NCBI GenBank assembly: GCA_002730035.1 | Contig: PBYU01000054.1 | Span: 1 to 64,000, forward strand | Source of the DNA: Gammaproteobacteria bacterium | GTDB lineage: Bacteria; Pseudomonadota; Gammaproteobacteria; Pseudomonadales; Pseudohongiellaceae | DNA length: 64,000 nucleotides | Direction of reading: 5' to 3' | Shown here: piece by piece, positions 25,505 through 35,634 of the stretch | Position numbering within the stretch: position 1 is the first letter of the stretch | Layout of the letters: every line of letters starts with the position of its first letter | Made by a program: the position numbers and the translations under genes | The notes under the pieces: generated by a model | Database searches by the model: none | Seen by the model: the letters and a program-made list of their open reading frames with translations, nothing else | Told to the model about the DNA's origin: nothing

Positions 25505-27300
25505 CGAGCCGCCAACTGCACGTCCCCCTGCTTCAGATCTTCCACTGCCTGGTTATGGCTGAGATAGTTATTACCCGATAGTGATCTGAAGAACTCCGTA
25601 CCGGCAAGCTTGTCCATGATGGGTCCTTTGACTTCTGACAGGTGTAGATCAATATCCAAATCTTTCAGAGTCTCGCTTATCTTCTCGAGCGTTTCCAGAG
25701 CACTCATGTCAACTTCATTGACTGCCGTACACATGAGTATTACATGTTTCAATTTTGAGTTGTCAGCGACAAGCTTGAATATTAATTTTTCCAGGTAACG
25801 AGTGTTAGCAAAATACAAGCTTTCATCTATACGAATCGATAATAGGTTTGCGTAAGTCTCTACCGTATGACGTCTGACATTTCGAAAATGTTCAGTACCG
25901 ACCACCCTGCCAATTACCGCGACATGAGGCTGTGATGTCTTGTAAAGATGAATAAGGATTGAAGCCAGAACCCCAGCCGCTATACCGATTTCAACACCTA
26001 TGACGAGAGTTAACAACAGCGTTATGAACACGGCGGTAAAATCAGCTTTGGAATATTGCCAGGATTTTCGTAACACGGAAAAATCGATCAATGAGTAAAC
26101 CGCCACCAGGATAATTGCCGCCAGACAAACCTTGGGAAGCCAGTATAAGACTGGCGTCAGAAATAGTGTCACTACTGCAATGAGTATGGCTGTGAACAAC
26201 CCGGCCGCCGGCGTTGCAGCTCCTGCCTCAAAATTTACGACCGAGCGTGAAAAGCCTCCGGTAATTGGAAATCCACCGCCGAAAGACACAGCGATATTGG
26301 CTGCTCCCAGTCCCACCAGCTCCTGATCAAGGTCAATGCGCTCGCGGCGACGCGCGGCAAGTGTCTGAGCCACAGATATCGATTCAACAAAGCCGATAAT
26401 GGAAATAAGTACCGCCGAACCCAACAAACTATTGACCAGGTCGAATGAAAAATCCGGAACAGCCAGAGCCGGCAGCCCCTTAGGTACATCTCCCAGCAAT
26501 TGCACCCCCTGTTGGTCGAGACGCAGCAGGAATGCAAGACTTGCCATAATGATAGCAACCAGCAAAGGACCTGAGCGCGAAACCGTAGTCGCTAAGCGAG
26601 CATTTATACCGAGCGCTAACAGGTCACGCCTGAGACCAGTCTTGCACCAGACAATCAGCAGAATGGCACCAACCCCCAGCCCAAATGTTATGCCGTTGGC
26701 ATCGCTGAATGATTGGGACAAGGACATTAGCAGCTCGATAACGTTTTGCCCGCTGGCGCTGACGCCCAACAAGTGTTGCAACTGGCTGAGACCGATGATG
26801 ATAGCCGATGCAGTAATAAAGGCGCTGATTACCGGATGGGATAGAAAGTTTGCCATGAAGCCCAATCGAAGCAGACCAAGCAGCAACAGAAATCCACCGG
26901 ATAGAAAAGCCAGTGTCAGAGCGGCAGCAACAGCTTGTTCACTGCCATCGAGCGATAACTTGCCAAGTGCTGCAGCTGTCATCAGCGATATAACTGCCAC
27001 CGGGGCTACGGAGAGAGTGTTGCTCGTCCCGAACAGGGCGTAAACCGTGAGCCCGAACATGCTGGCATAGAGCCCGGTTTCCGGTGGTAGTCCGGCAACC
27101 AGCGCATACGCCAGCGCCTGCGGTATCAGCATGATAGCTACGATGATTGCCGCTATGGCATCGTCGGCAAACTTGCCCTTCCCATAATGGGGACCCCAGA
27201 CAATGATTGGCAGAAAGCGGCGGGGCGAAAATCCTTTATTCAATACGGTGCTCTTTCCTATTTCGATGTGTGAGACGTGGCCTGTCGATGGCCGAGCCAT
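25501..27300 (-). CDS. SulP-family anion transporter with STAS domain
   Basis: Inner-membrane anion permease (sulfate, bicarbonate or dicarboxylate; substrate not predictable), 599 residues. The SulP core has the typical IPQALAYALVAGLPPETGLYAS near residue 50 and about 12 TMs. The C-terminal STAS domain carries VILMCTAVNEVDMSALETL around residue 530, with the Ser of the VDxSA motif that regulates STAS folds. I took the ATG at 27300, which overlaps the upstream DUF2937 gene by 43 nt; a TTG at 27243 preceded by GGAAAG is a credible alternative that would remove the overlap. Last gene of a minus-strand run that begins at 31874. Confidence 0.92.
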   Translation of the reverse strand: MARPSTGHVSHIEIGKSTVLNKGFSPRRFLPIIVWGPHYGKGKFADDAIAAIIVAIMLIPQALAYALVAGLPPETGLYASMFGLTVYALFGTSNTLSVAPVAVISLMTAAALGKLSLDGSEQAVAAALTLAFLSGGFLLLLGLLRLGFMANFLSHPVISAFITASAIIIGLSQLQHLLGVSASGQNVIELLMSLSQSFSDANGITFGLGVGAILLIVWCKTGLRRDLLALGINARLATTVSRSGPLLVAIIMASLAFLLRLDQQGVQLLGDVPKGLPALAVPDFSFDLVNSLLGSAVLISIIGFVESISVAQTLAARRRERIDLDQELVGLGAANIAVSFGGGFPITGGFSRSVVNFEAGAATPAAGLFTAILIAVVTLFLTPVLYWLPKVCLAAIILVAVYSLIDFSVLRKSWQYSKADFTAVFITLLLTLVIGVEIGIAAGVLASILIHLYKTSQPHVAVIGRVVGTEHFRNVRRHTVETYANLLSIRIDESLYFANTRYLEKLIFKLVADNSKLKHVILMCTAVNEVDMSALETLEKISETLKDLDIDLHLSEVKGPIMDKLAGTEFFRSLSGNNYLSHNQAVEDLKQGDVQLAAR

Positions 27301-27803
27301 CGTACACACCTGATACAAGCAAACACCATCAGATCAATTAACAAAGTGATGCAAACAGCCAGTGCCAGACCCCATTGTATCGCAATCGAATTCAAGGGTA
27401 CGGTATAACTATATTGTTGCAGAGTCTCATCAAAAAATTCTCGATCGGCAGCGAAGATCACGTGAAATGCCGTCGCTACCATGTTGTCCTGCAGTGCCAA
27501 CTGTTCGACGCTAAGCCGGCTATAACGATTTACTATCAGGCGAATACTGGCTGCATCCTGCTGAAATACTTCATCATTGCTTGCCTGGTAGTAAGTAATT
27601 AGCGCTCCCAGGTCGCCTTCGAACAGAACGTCTGCGGTTGACTGAAAGCCGCTAATGTTGATGCTGGCTTCCCGAAAGTGGGCATCAATACGCTGTTGGT
27701 ATTGGTCGATAAAACTCGGCACCTGAATTCCCAACAGCAAACCGACTGCAAAGAGAAACAGCCTGGAATAAGCGCGAAACAGTGATGCGAAGAATAGGGA
27801 CAT
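27258..27803 (-). CDS. DUF2937 family membrane protein
   Basis: Protein of unknown function, 181 residues. An N-terminal TM with the family pattern FAVGLLLGIQVPSFIDQYQQRI is followed by a periplasmic helical middle and a second TM (WGLALAVCITLLIDLMVFAC) ending in a basic tail. Two membrane segments around a helical domain are usual for DUF2937. The ATG at 27803 matches the family's start; a GTG at 27848 in frame has no ribosome-binding site. It sits between DUF2333 and SulP genes on the same strand. Confidence 0.82.
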   Translation of the reverse strand: MSLFFASLFRAYSRLFLFAVGLLLGIQVPSFIDQYQQRIDAHFREASINISGFQSTADVLFEGDLGALITYYQASNDEVFQQDAASIRLIVNRYSRLSVEQLALQDNMVATAFHVIFAADREFFDETLQQYSYTVPLNSIAIQWGLALAVCITLLIDLMVFACIRCVRWLGHRQATSHTSK

Positions 27804-27866
27804 AGGGAAAACTTGAGAAAGCCTTAGCGTAGTTCCTGGTTTGACCACGAATCATCAATCGAAGTT

Positions 27867-28931
27867 CTATCCCTGCGACAATAAATCGCGTAAATCGATA
27901 ATGGCTGCATTAGCTCTGGAAATATAATTTGCCATGGTCAGGGAGTGATTTGCGAATGTCCCAAAACCAGATCCATTCAGAATGATCGGGAAAAATACGG
28001 CGCGCTGGCTTGCCTCCAGATCCCGAATAATCTGACGCAAACTTGCAGAAGCATTCTTGTCTTCCAGCACTTGTTCAAAATCGATTTCTACCGCTTTCAA
28101 GAAATGCATCAATGCCCAGGTAGCGCCACGGGCTTCATAAAAAATATCATCAATTTGTAGCCAGGGGGTTTGCACAGATATTTCCTGCGCTGCTGGTGTC
28201 GACTGCGCCGCCCCGGACTCACCGGAAATATCTATATTGACTCGCTCCTGGCCGACGCTAGCACTGAGGCGCTGTGACAAACTACCCAAGCGTGATTCAA
28301 CGTCCAGCAACCAACTGACAAGATTATCGGCGCGTGCGTAGAACTGGGCATCTACATTCTGCGGATCGGCAATGCGTCCCAGATAAGAATAGAGTCGCTC
28401 AATCGCCTCGGTGTATTCACTCTCTGAAGGAGGAAACAACCAGCTATTAGTGTCGAAGTGAAAATTCGGTTCGCTGACAATCAGGTCTGGATCTTCAACA
28501 GATTGGGATTGCGAGCGACTAAAGCTCTCACGAAAGGCCCCGGAAAGATCACGCACTTGGACCAGCGCACCGAACTCCCAGTTTGGAATATTGTCCAGGT
28601 ACAGGCCAGGCGGCATTACGTCGTTTGATAAATACCCACCCGGTTTATGCAGCAAGGTTTCCGCTACACGAATCATCGCAGCAGTGCTTGCCGCACCCAC
28701 TACGTAGTCATTGCCTGATAGCGCGAGCTTTTCATTGGCGTTTTGGGCAACTGAGAATTCTGCTGGCTCTCGAGACCAGTACATGCCGATCAGCAGTACA
28801 AATATCAGCACAACTGCAAGGATACTAAGTGAGTATTTTTTGCGACTTGATCCCTCGGCACTTAAGCTGAAAATCGACCGCAATGACGAGAAAAATGAAA
28901 CCCACTTTTGTTTGACGTTAGCCCAGAACAT
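27867..28931 (-). CDS. DUF2333 family membrane protein
   Basis: Protein of unknown function found mostly in gammaproteobacteria, 354 residues. One TM near residues 35-52 (LSILAVVLIFVLLIGMYW) is followed by a large periplasmic domain with the family motifs HKPGGYLSNDVMPPG, DNIPNWEFGALVQVRDL and SRSQSQSVEDPDL. Predicted all-helical after that. It lies 14 nt downstream of the TPR-like lipoprotein gene and upstream of DUF2937, so the three envelope proteins may work together. Confidence 0.88.
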   Translation of the reverse strand: MFWANVKQKWVSFFSSLRSIFSLSAEGSSRKKYSLSILAVVLIFVLLIGMYWSREPAEFSVAQNANEKLALSGNDYVVGAASTAAMIRVAETLLHKPGGYLSNDVMPPGLYLDNIPNWEFGALVQVRDLSGAFRESFSRSQSQSVEDPDLIVSEPNFHFDTNSWLFPPSESEYTEAIERLYSYLGRIADPQNVDAQFYARADNLVSWLLDVESRLGSLSQRLSASVGQERVNIDISGESGAAQSTPAAQEISVQTPWLQIDDIFYEARGATWALMHFLKAVEIDFEQVLEDKNASASLRQIIRDLEASQRAVFFPIILNGSGFGTFANHSLTMANYISRANAAIIDLRDLLSQG

Positions 28932-28945
28932 AACTGCAGTTTACA

Positions 28946-29671
28946 CTAATCCCGCGGCATTCTCAGTCGAATGCTGGTTCTGCCTGCTAACTCGATATTA
29001 CCCCGTAAGCGATAGCCTGCAACGGCGTCACGCATGATGCTATACATCCAACGCGCCAGATCGTCGTTGGGTGCGGTGATCAGGAAGAACGCACCATGTT
29101 GCTTCGCCTGTTTTGCAATGTCTATCAATTGTTCCTGAGCGCGCTCACTACGTCGCAAAAACTCCACACCATCCAGAGTGAAAAACAAATCACCAGAATC
29201 CATTTCATCCTGCAGTCCCAGACTGGCTCTGGCGATTCCCGGATGATCCTCATCGATAAAGCGTGCCCGGTCTAACATTAATTCAGCATCGGCAAACAAT
29301 CCCTGCCGGCCGGCCTCCCCGGCCAGTTGCACGTAACGGACAACGATATCCTGTAGCCCCTGTAGAGCGATCTCATTATCAGGATCATAAGCAAGCACCC
29401 GCATGAATTTTGCATGCGCATTGTCATCAACCGGTGTTAGCAGACGGTCAGCGTCCAGCGACTGCAGGCCTGCGAATAACAAATCGGCAATCAGACGTTG
29501 CCGATCCGTGCCCGCTGCTCCGGTTACCACCTCGGCTTCAGACAGAGTCCTAATGCTAACGGTGTCTTCGGGAGCCTCAGCTTCGCCTGGTTCAGGAGGC
29601 TGTTGCTGTACGGCGCAGGCTCCCAGCAGCGAAGAGATTAGCAGTAGTGAAGTGAGTGAACGAAACGTCAT
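28946..29671 (-). CDS. TPR-like lipoprotein of unknown function
   Basis: 241 residues with a lipobox at LLGAC (Cys near 19). After a Pro/Glu-rich linker comes a helical part resembling tetratricopeptide repeats (AHAKFMRVLAYDPDNEIALQGL; QGLFADAELMLDRARFIDEDHPG). The C-terminal 80 residues look like an alpha/beta domain with a conserved feel (AKQHGAFFLITAPNDDLARWMY) that I cannot name. Expected in the periplasm, anchored to a membrane. It is 9 nt downstream of moeA and 14 nt upstream of the DUF2333 gene. Confidence 0.78.
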   Translation of the reverse strand: MTFRSLTSLLLISSLLGACAVQQQPPEPGEAEAPEDTVSIRTLSEAEVVTGAAGTDRQRLIADLLFAGLQSLDADRLLTPVDDNAHAKFMRVLAYDPDNEIALQGLQDIVVRYVQLAGEAGRQGLFADAELMLDRARFIDEDHPGIARASLGLQDEMDSGDLFFTLDGVEFLRRSERAQEQLIDIAKQAKQHGAFFLITAPNDDLARWMYSIMRDAVAGYRLRGNIELAGRTSIRLRMPRD

Positions 29672-29680
29672 TATGTAGGC

Positions 29681-30910
29681 TTACACTAGTAGCTCAGAGA
29701 ACGAGATAAACTCCAGGTAGTCTCCTCTTGCAACCGAGGAATAGGGAGGGATTATGGCAAGTCCATCCGCCCGGCTCAAGGAAGCGGCGACGCCCGAGCT
29801 CTGATTATCGAAGGGAACCAGTTGGGTTGTTCCGGAGGCATTTTTTTTGAGGTGTGCCCTGATGTATTCTTGCCGCTGACCTGTCTCTCCTTTTTCGAAG
29901 CCAGACTGTACCAACGATGTTGTAGCGAAGGTCTTGTCGCAGCCAAGCATGGTCAGCAGGCAGGGTCTGACCGCCATTACGAATGTTACGAAGGCAGACA
30001 CAGGATTTCCGGGTAGCCCGAAAAACTGGGTATCACCTACCTTACCACTGGCAAATGGCTTACCCGGCTTGATGGCCAGTTTCCACAATTCCAGACAGCC
30101 AACTGCTTCTACAGCGGCTTTAACGTGATCTTCCTCTCCCACCGACACGCCGCCGGTGCTGATAATACAATCTGCCTGGCTGGCCGCCTCTTCGAGCGCT
30201 AGTTTGGTACTGCTCAGATCATCTTGCACCACATCCATCTCGATAACTTCGGCGCCCAGAGACTGCAGCAAGGCGGAGAGTGTAAAGAAATTGGAATTGT
30301 ATATTTGACTCCCCTGCAGCGGAGTGCCGGGTAGCACCAGTTCATCGCCAGTGGTCATTACTGCCACTTTGAGGTTCCGTCTTACCGGGAGCTCAGTCAA
30401 TCCTACCGAAGCGGCTAATCCAATATCTTGTGGGCGCAGACGCCGGCCTGAATGCAGCAGAATTTCTCCTTCCCTTATGTCTTCTCCGGCCTCCCTGCGG
30501 TTTTGACCAGGCACTGCGACCTGCAGGATCTCTACCTGATCACCATCGAGCTTACATTTCTCCTGCATAACCACGGCATCTGCGCCATCCGGGATCGGAG
30601 CTCCGGTAAAGATCCGAGCAGCTTCACCAGCCGATACTAGCGTTCCTACCTGCCCGGCCACAATTCGCTGGGTGACTCGCAGAACGATGGGTTCGCCGAC
30701 CAAATCGGCGGTTCGAACTGCATAACCATCCATGGCACTGTTGTCCAGCGGTGGAACATTGACGCCGGATACCAGATCAGCGGCGAGAACCCGTCCAACT
30801 GAATTCAGTAGTGCAACGGGTTCCTGATCAACTACGCGAGGCAGGCTGTGGAGCATTTTGTCGAACGCTTCTGCCAGGGGAGTTAGGGTAGTACTGTTTT
30901 TTTGACTCAT
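29681..30910 (-). CDS. moeA: Molybdopterin molybdenumtransferase MoeA
   Basis: Inserts molybdate into adenylylated molybdopterin, the last common step of molybdenum-cofactor synthesis. 409 residues, the usual MoeA length. Motifs are PPLDNSAMDGYAVR near residue 60, IFTGAPIPDGADAVVMQE near 105, STGGVSVGEEDHVK near 265 and FGLPGNPVSAFVTF near 305. The ATG at 30910 is preferred over an adjoining GTG. It is the only molybdenum-cofactor gene in the window and lies 9 kb from the Mo-hydroxylase operon at 40.1-44.1 kb, which would depend on it. Gene order after the SDR-like gene is tight (16 nt). Confidence 0.97.
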   Translation of the reverse strand: MSQKNSTTLTPLAEAFDKMLHSLPRVVDQEPVALLNSVGRVLAADLVSGVNVPPLDNSAMDGYAVRTADLVGEPIVLRVTQRIVAGQVGTLVSAGEAARIFTGAPIPDGADAVVMQEKCKLDGDQVEILQVAVPGQNRREAGEDIREGEILLHSGRRLRPQDIGLAASVGLTELPVRRNLKVAVMTTGDELVLPGTPLQGSQIYNSNFFTLSALLQSLGAEVIEMDVVQDDLSSTKLALEEAASQADCIISTGGVSVGEEDHVKAAVEAVGCLELWKLAIKPGKPFASGKVGDTQFFGLPGNPVSAFVTFVMAVRPCLLTMLGCDKTFATTSLVQSGFEKGETGQRQEYIRAHLKKNASGTTQLVPFDNQSSGVAASLSRADGLAIIPPYSSVARGDYLEFISFSELLV

Positions 30911-30926
30911 CACTTGATTCCATTTG

Positions 30927-31874
30927 TCATGCGGTGCTGGGCTCTACAGATCCCTGATCTTCAACTTGAGAAGATGTCCTGGATCGATCGCTGTAGAGCA
31001 ATTTGATAACGTCCTGCAAATGCCCGTGCCAGGTTCTGGGTTTTATGCCGAAGGTGTCGAAGATCTTTTTGTTGGACAAGGTCGAATTATGAATCTCAGG
31101 AACTCTCGCTTCCCGTTCGATAATTTTGATGTTCTCCAATAATCGATAGATCTGTTCGTCATGATTGGCCGCGTATTTTAAGGTTTGTGCTGCGAACTCG
31201 CTTTCTTTCTTAGTTTCCAATCCGCTGAAGAGGTAGGTTCCCCAAACATTCGCTTCACAATCCACCTGTTGGCAGACCGCCAGGATCGCCCCAGCAAGAT
31301 CGCCGGTGTAAGTGGGGCTGAAACGCCTTCGCGAAACCTGTAATTGTCCCTCATTCTTGATGGCGGTACGTATCCAGGATTTGATCAAGCCCTTCTTGTG
31401 TTGTCCGAATAACCAACCGGAACGGATGATGATGTGGGCATGGTGGTTCTGCACAGCCAATTCGCCTGCGAGTGAGGCCTCCCCATACACACCCTGTGGG
31501 CTGGGCTCATCATTTTCGTTATAACCCTGTTTCTTCTCGCCGTCGAATACATAGGCATTGGATAGATGCAGCATCGGTATATTGAGATGATTACAAATCT
31601 CCGCCAGAGTGCCCGGTAGCAGCCCATTGATGCGCTGACAGCGTAGCTCTGAGGACTCAGCACGTTTCAGGGCGCCATGATTACCCGAAATAAAATCCGA
31701 CAGATTGACCAGCTGAGTGGGTGAGTAGTCCGTGATCATCTTGGCAATCGCGACGCCATTGTCAGGATCGAAATGCTTATCGGCAGGCGCCTGGAAACGG
31801 ATCTTGCGCTTGCGCAAGATCTCCACCAAGTCTTTAGCAGTGGGGCTATTGCCACCCACAATAAACAGCTTCAA
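30927..31874 (-). CDS. RmlD-like SDR-fold protein with degenerate active site
   Basis: Extended SDR related to dTDP-4-dehydrorhamnose reductase, 315 residues. Recognisable landmarks are LHLSNAYVFDG (usual STDYVFDG), VYGEASLAGE (usual YGxTKxxGE) and RSGWLFG. The catalytic YxxxK reads Y130-G-E-A-S134, so the lysine is missing; the Asp of STDYVFDG is Ala107; and the N-terminal glycine-rich motif is reduced to VGGNSPTA. Reductase activity is therefore doubtful, and a binding or regulatory role is more likely. The start is a TTG at 31874 behind GAAGGGG. No other rhamnose-pathway genes are near; it leads the minus-strand run containing moeA. Confidence 0.8.
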   Translation of the reverse strand: MKLFIVGGNSPTAKDLVEILRKRKIRFQAPADKHFDPDNGVAIAKMITDYSPTQLVNLSDFISGNHGALKRAESSELRCQRINGLLPGTLAEICNHLNIPMLHLSNAYVFDGEKKQGYNENDEPSPQGVYGEASLAGELAVQNHHAHIIIRSGWLFGQHKKGLIKSWIRTAIKNEGQLQVSRRRFSPTYTGDLAGAILAVCQQVDCEANVWGTYLFSGLETKKESEFAAQTLKYAANHDEQIYRLLENIKIIEREARVPEIHNSTLSNKKIFDTFGIKPRTWHGHLQDVIKLLYSDRSRTSSQVEDQGSVEPSTA

Positions 31875-32038
31875 GTCAGGATTACCCCTTCAAATCAATC
31901 ACATACCTATTCGAATGCTTAAAGTTCGATGAAAGACTGCGGGAAGTCAAGCCTGACGCGGGATAAGCATGATTCGACAGGAGCTCACGGCAATGAGAAT
32001 TGCTCGAGCGCACTGCTGCTGTTCCGCTGCCGGCTTCT

Positions 32039-32506
32039 CTAGAAGGGAATATCGTCGTCGAAATTATCGAAGTTTGCTGGTTGCTGCTGCGCAGGCGTCG
32101 CCTGTGCGGGTTTGACACTGGGCCGGCTCTGCTGGCCGAAGGGGTTGTCTCCCTGGGCACCAGCACTGCTACGTGAGTCCAGCATCTGCATTTCATTTGC
32201 GACGATTTCAGTGGTGTAGCGCTTCACGCCATCCTGTTCCCAGGAGCGGGTCTGTAGTCGACCTTCGATATACAGCTTGGATCCCTTGTTGACGTATTGA
32301 TCGACGATTTCGGCGAGCCGGTTGAAGAAAACTACCCGGTGCCACTCGGTGCGATCCTGCTGCTCACCAGTGTTCTTGTCTTTCCAGCTATCGCTGGTTG
32401 CCAGGGATATGTTCGACACGGCATTACCATTTGGCATGGTTCGACACTCCGGATCATTGCCCACATTACCCACCAGAATTACCTTATTTACACCTCGACT
32501 CGCCAC
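32039..32506 (-). CDS. ssb: Single-stranded DNA-binding protein
   Basis: Coats single-stranded DNA in replication, repair and recombination and recruits partner proteins through its acidic tail. 155 residues: OB fold ([42 protein letters not shown]), a Gln/Pro-rich linker, and the tail DNFDDDIPF. The start is GTG at 32506 with GGAGA upstream. It is divergent from uvrA across 287 bp, the common gammaproteobacterial arrangement. Confidence 0.97.
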   Translation of the reverse strand: MASRGVNKVILVGNVGNDPECRTMPNGNAVSNISLATSDSWKDKNTGEQQDRTEWHRVVFFNRLAEIVDQYVNKGSKLYIEGRLQTRSWEQDGVKRYTTEIVANEMQMLDSRSSAGAQGDNPFGQQSRPSVKPAQATPAQQQPANFDNFDDDIPF

Positions 32507-32793
32507 GCTGAAATCTCCATTTGGGACTCATTTAATTAATGCTTAAGTCTATACCATCACCGAGAATAAGAGAAAATTATTGCAAATTTAACCGCTGGCT
32601 CAGCCGAATTATCTGACGCTGGTATCATTGCCTAACCCGCTGATCAATTCCTGATCACTTCTCTGCCTCTTGTTTCTTGTATGTTTCTTGTTTCTTGTAT
32701 GTTTCTTGTTTCTTGCCCGCTTTACTCGGACATGCAGAATTGTCGATAATGGTCGGTTTCGCGCATTGACTCCCAGTTGTAAGGACTCAGGAA
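32507..32793. promoter_or_regulatory. ssb/uvrA divergent promoter region
   Basis: The gap should hold both promoters. In E. coli this region has a LexA site, but I see no CTGT-N8-ACAG box here, so SOS control in the usual form is not supported. The uvrA-proximal half contains an 18-bp tandem repeat, listed separately; the ssb-proximal half is AT-rich. Confidence 0.6.
32671..32715 (+). repeat. 18-bp tandem repeat, 2.5 copies
   Basis: The unit TGTTTCTTGTATGTTTCT occurs perfectly at 32671-32688 and 32689-32706, and its first 9 bases again at 32707-32715. Within the unit, TGTTTCT itself recurs. It lies about 80 bp upstream of uvrA and may vary in copy number by slippage. Confidence 0.9.
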
Positions 32794-35634
32794 ATGGACT
32801 CGATTATAGTACGCGGTGCCCGCACCCATAATCTCAAGAACATAAACCTTAAAATTCCTCGCGATAAACTGATTGTCATTACCGGTCTCTCCGGCTCCGG
32901 CAAATCATCCCTGGCCTTCGATACACTCTACGCCGAAGGTCAGCGCCGCTACGTAGAATCTCTCTCTACCTATGCCAGGCAGTTCCTGTCCATGATGGAG
33001 AAGCCCGACATCGATCATATCGAAGGGCTGTCGCCGGCAATCTCCATCGAACAGAAGTCCACTTCGCACAATCCACGCTCCACGGTGGGTACGATTACTG
33101 AGATTTACGACTACCTGCGCCTGCTGTTTGCCCGCGTTGGAGAGCCACACTGCCCTGATCACCACATCAAGCTTGAAGCCCAGACAGTCAGCCAGATGGT
33201 AGACAAGGTCATGGAAATGCCGGAAAACACGCGCATCATGGTGCTGGCGCCAATCGTGCGTGAGCGCAAGGGTGAGCATGTGCACGTGTTTAACGAATTG
33301 AAGACCAGTGGTTTCATTCGTGCGCGTGTCGATGGGCTGGTGTGTGAGATCGAGTATCCACCCGATCTTGAGAAGAACAAGAAACACTCTATCGATGTGG
33401 TTATCGACCGCCTGAAGATAAAAGCCGGCCTGGAACAGCGTCTGGCGGAGAGTTTCGAGACGGCGATCCAACTCGCCGACGGTCTGGCCGTGGTTAGCAT
33501 GATGGGAACCGAAAAGAAGCCCAAAGACCAAGCAACTGACCTGGTGTTTTCTGCCCTGTTCGCCTGCCCGAAGTGCGGCCACAGTATTTCCGAGCTGGAG
33601 CCCCGCCTGTTCTCCTTTAACAATCCCGCCGGCGCCTGCTCCACCTGCGATGGCCTGGGACTCAAACAATATTTCGCTGAGAGTCGGATTATTACCGATG
33701 AAACCCTGGCACTCTCGGAAGGCGCGATTCGCGGCTGGGACCGCCGCAATATGTTCTACTTCCAGATGTTATCGTCGGTAGCCGATCACTACGGCTTCGC
33801 CGTCGACACACCCTTTAACAAGCTGGCGAAGAAATACCGTAATGTCATTCTGTATGGCAGCGGCAAGGAAGTGATTGAATTCAGCTATGTGAATGACCGC
33901 GGCAGTACTTATACCCGTAGCTGGCCGTTTGAAGGCATTCTGCCGAATATGGATCGGCGCTTCCGGGAAACCCAATCTACGCTGGTACGTGAAGAACTTG
34001 CCAAGTACCTGAGTTCGCAGCCCTGTCCCGACTGTGAGGGTACTCGCCTGCGACGTGATGCCAGGTATGTGCTGATCAAGGGCATCAACCTGCCTGGCAT
34101 TACCGAGATGACGGTGACTCAGGCAGCGGGATACTTTGACAAGCTCAAATTGTCCGGCACGCGCGCCAAGATTGCCGATAAAATCTTGAAGGAACTGCAG
34201 GACCGACTGAAATTCCTGGTGGATGTGGGCTTGAATTACCTGACCCTGAGCCGCAGTGCCGATACCCTTTCCGGCGGAGAGGCGCAGCGTATCCGTCTGG
34301 CCAGCCAGATCGGCGCCGGCCTGGTGGGCGTGATGTATATTCTGGACGAACCCTCCATCGGGCTGCACCAGCGGGATAACAAGCGCCTGTTGAATACCCT
34401 GTTTCATCTGCGCGATCTGGGTAACACGGTTATCGTGGTGGAACACGATGAGGAAGCCATCCGCAGCGCCGATCACATCATCGACATTGGACCGGGCGCG
34501 GGAGTCCATGGCGGCGAAATTGTCGCGGCAGGCACTATCGACAAGATCGAGAAATCGCGCGCCTCCCTGACAGGCAGATACCTTGCCGGCAAGGAGAGCA
34601 TCGCTGTGCCTCAGGCACGTATTCCTTGTGACGAGAACAGACTAATTCATCTCAAAGGTGCCAGTGGAAACAATCTAAAGAAGATATCACTTACCCTTCC
34701 AGTCGGACTGTTTACCTGTATTACCGGCGTTTCAGGTTCTGGCAAGTCAACGCTGATAAACAATACGCTCTACCCCATCACTGCCACTAAGTTGAATAAT
34801 GCTACGACGCTAAATCCAGCCCCATTCGAGGAGATAGAAGGGCTGGAACATCTGGACAAAGTAGTGGACATCGACCAGAGCCCGATCGGCCGCACTCCCC
34901 GTTCCAACCCGGCGACCTACACCGGAATTTTCACCCCCGTCAGAGAGTTGTTCGCCGGCACCCAGGAGGCCCGCACCCGCGGCTACAAACCTGGTCGTTT
35001 CAGTTTTAATGTCAAGGGCGGCCGCTGCGAAGCCTGTCGGGGTGATGGTTTGGTAAAAGTTGAAATGCATTTCCTGCCAGATGTTTATGTGTCCTGCGAT
35101 GTGTGTCGGGGCAAGCGCTATAATCGGGAAACGCTGCAAGTCAAATACAAGGATAAGAACATCAGCGAGGTACTGGACATGACAATCGAAGATGCCCGGC
35201 AATTCTTCGACGCCATTCCCGCTATTTCCCGCAAGCTGCAAACCCTGAAGGACGTAGGGTTGTCCTACGTCTGTCTCGGCCAGGCTGCCACCACCCTGTC
35301 CGGTGGAGAGGCACAGCGTGTAAAGCTATCCCGGGAGCTGTCCAAGCGGGATACGGGCAAGACGCTGTATATCCTGGATGAGCCGACTACCGGCCTGCAC
35401 TTTCACGACATCAAACAATTACTGGCCGTGCTGCACCATCTTCGCGATCACGGCAATACTATCGTGGTAATCGAGCACAACCTCGATGTGATCAAGACTG
35501 CCGACTGGATTGTGGATCTAGGGCCCGAAGGGGGTGACGGAGGAGGTAAGATTATTGCCGAAGGCACACCGGAACAGCTGGCTAAAAAGAAGGGCTCGTA
35601 CACAGGGCGCTACATTAAGAAGGTACTCGTTTGA
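32794..35634 (+). CDS. uvrA: UvrABC excinuclease subunit A
   Basis: DNA-damage recognition ATPase of nucleotide excision repair, 946 residues, full length. First Walker [10 protein letters not shown] near 31-39, first zinc module CPKCGHS...CSTC near 253-280, the two signature regions LSGGEAQR near 489 and 827, second Walker [10 protein letters not shown] near 640-650, second zinc module CEACRGDG...CDVC near 740-770, and Walker B segments [13 protein letters not shown] and [12 protein letters not shown]. Nothing is missing. CAGGAA precedes the ATG. Confidence 0.98.
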   Translation: MDSIIVRGARTHNLKNINLKIPRDKLIVITGLSGSGKSSLAFDTLYAEGQRRYVESLSTYARQFLSMMEKPDIDHIEGLSPAISIEQKSTSHNPRSTVGTITEIYDYLRLLFARVGEPHCPDHHIKLEAQTVSQMVDKVMEMPENTRIMVLAPIVRERKGEHVHVFNELKTSGFIRARVDGLVCEIEYPPDLEKNKKHSIDVVIDRLKIKAGLEQRLAESFETAIQLADGLAVVSMMGTEKKPKDQATDLVFSALFACPKCGHSISELEPRLFSFNNPAGACSTCDGLGLKQYFAESRIITDETLALSEGAIRGWDRRNMFYFQMLSSVADHYGFAVDTPFNKLAKKYRNVILYGSGKEVIEFSYVNDRGSTYTRSWPFEGILPNMDRRFRETQSTLVREELAKYLSSQPCPDCEGTRLRRDARYVLIKGINLPGITEMTVTQAAGYFDKLKLSGTRAKIADKILKELQDRLKFLVDVGLNYLTLSRSADTLSGGEAQRIRLASQIGAGLVGVMYILDEPSIGLHQRDNKRLLNTLFHLRDLGNTVIVVEHDEEAIRSADHIIDIGPGAGVHGGEIVAAGTIDKIEKSRASLTGRYLAGKESIAVPQARIPCDENRLIHLKGASGNNLKKISLTLPVGLFTCITGVSGSGKSTLINNTLYPITATKLNNATTLNPAPFEEIEGLEHLDKVVDIDQSPIGRTPRSNPATYTGIFTPVRELFAGTQEARTRGYKPGRFSFNVKGGRCEACRGDGLVKVEMHFLPDVYVSCDVCRGKRYNRETLQVKYKDKNISEVLDMTIEDARQFFDAIPAISRKLQTLKDVGLSYVCLGQAATTLSGGEAQRVKLSRELSKRDTGKTLYILDEPTTGLHFHDIKQLLAVLHHLRDHGNTIVVIEHNLDVIKTADWIVDLGPEGGDGGGKIIAEGTPEQLAKKKGSYTGRYIKKVLV

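Noticed and set aside
33769-34509. 246-residue minus-strand frame within uvrA
   Set aside because: Long antisense frames are common opposite strongly biased coding sequence; uvrA is unambiguous.
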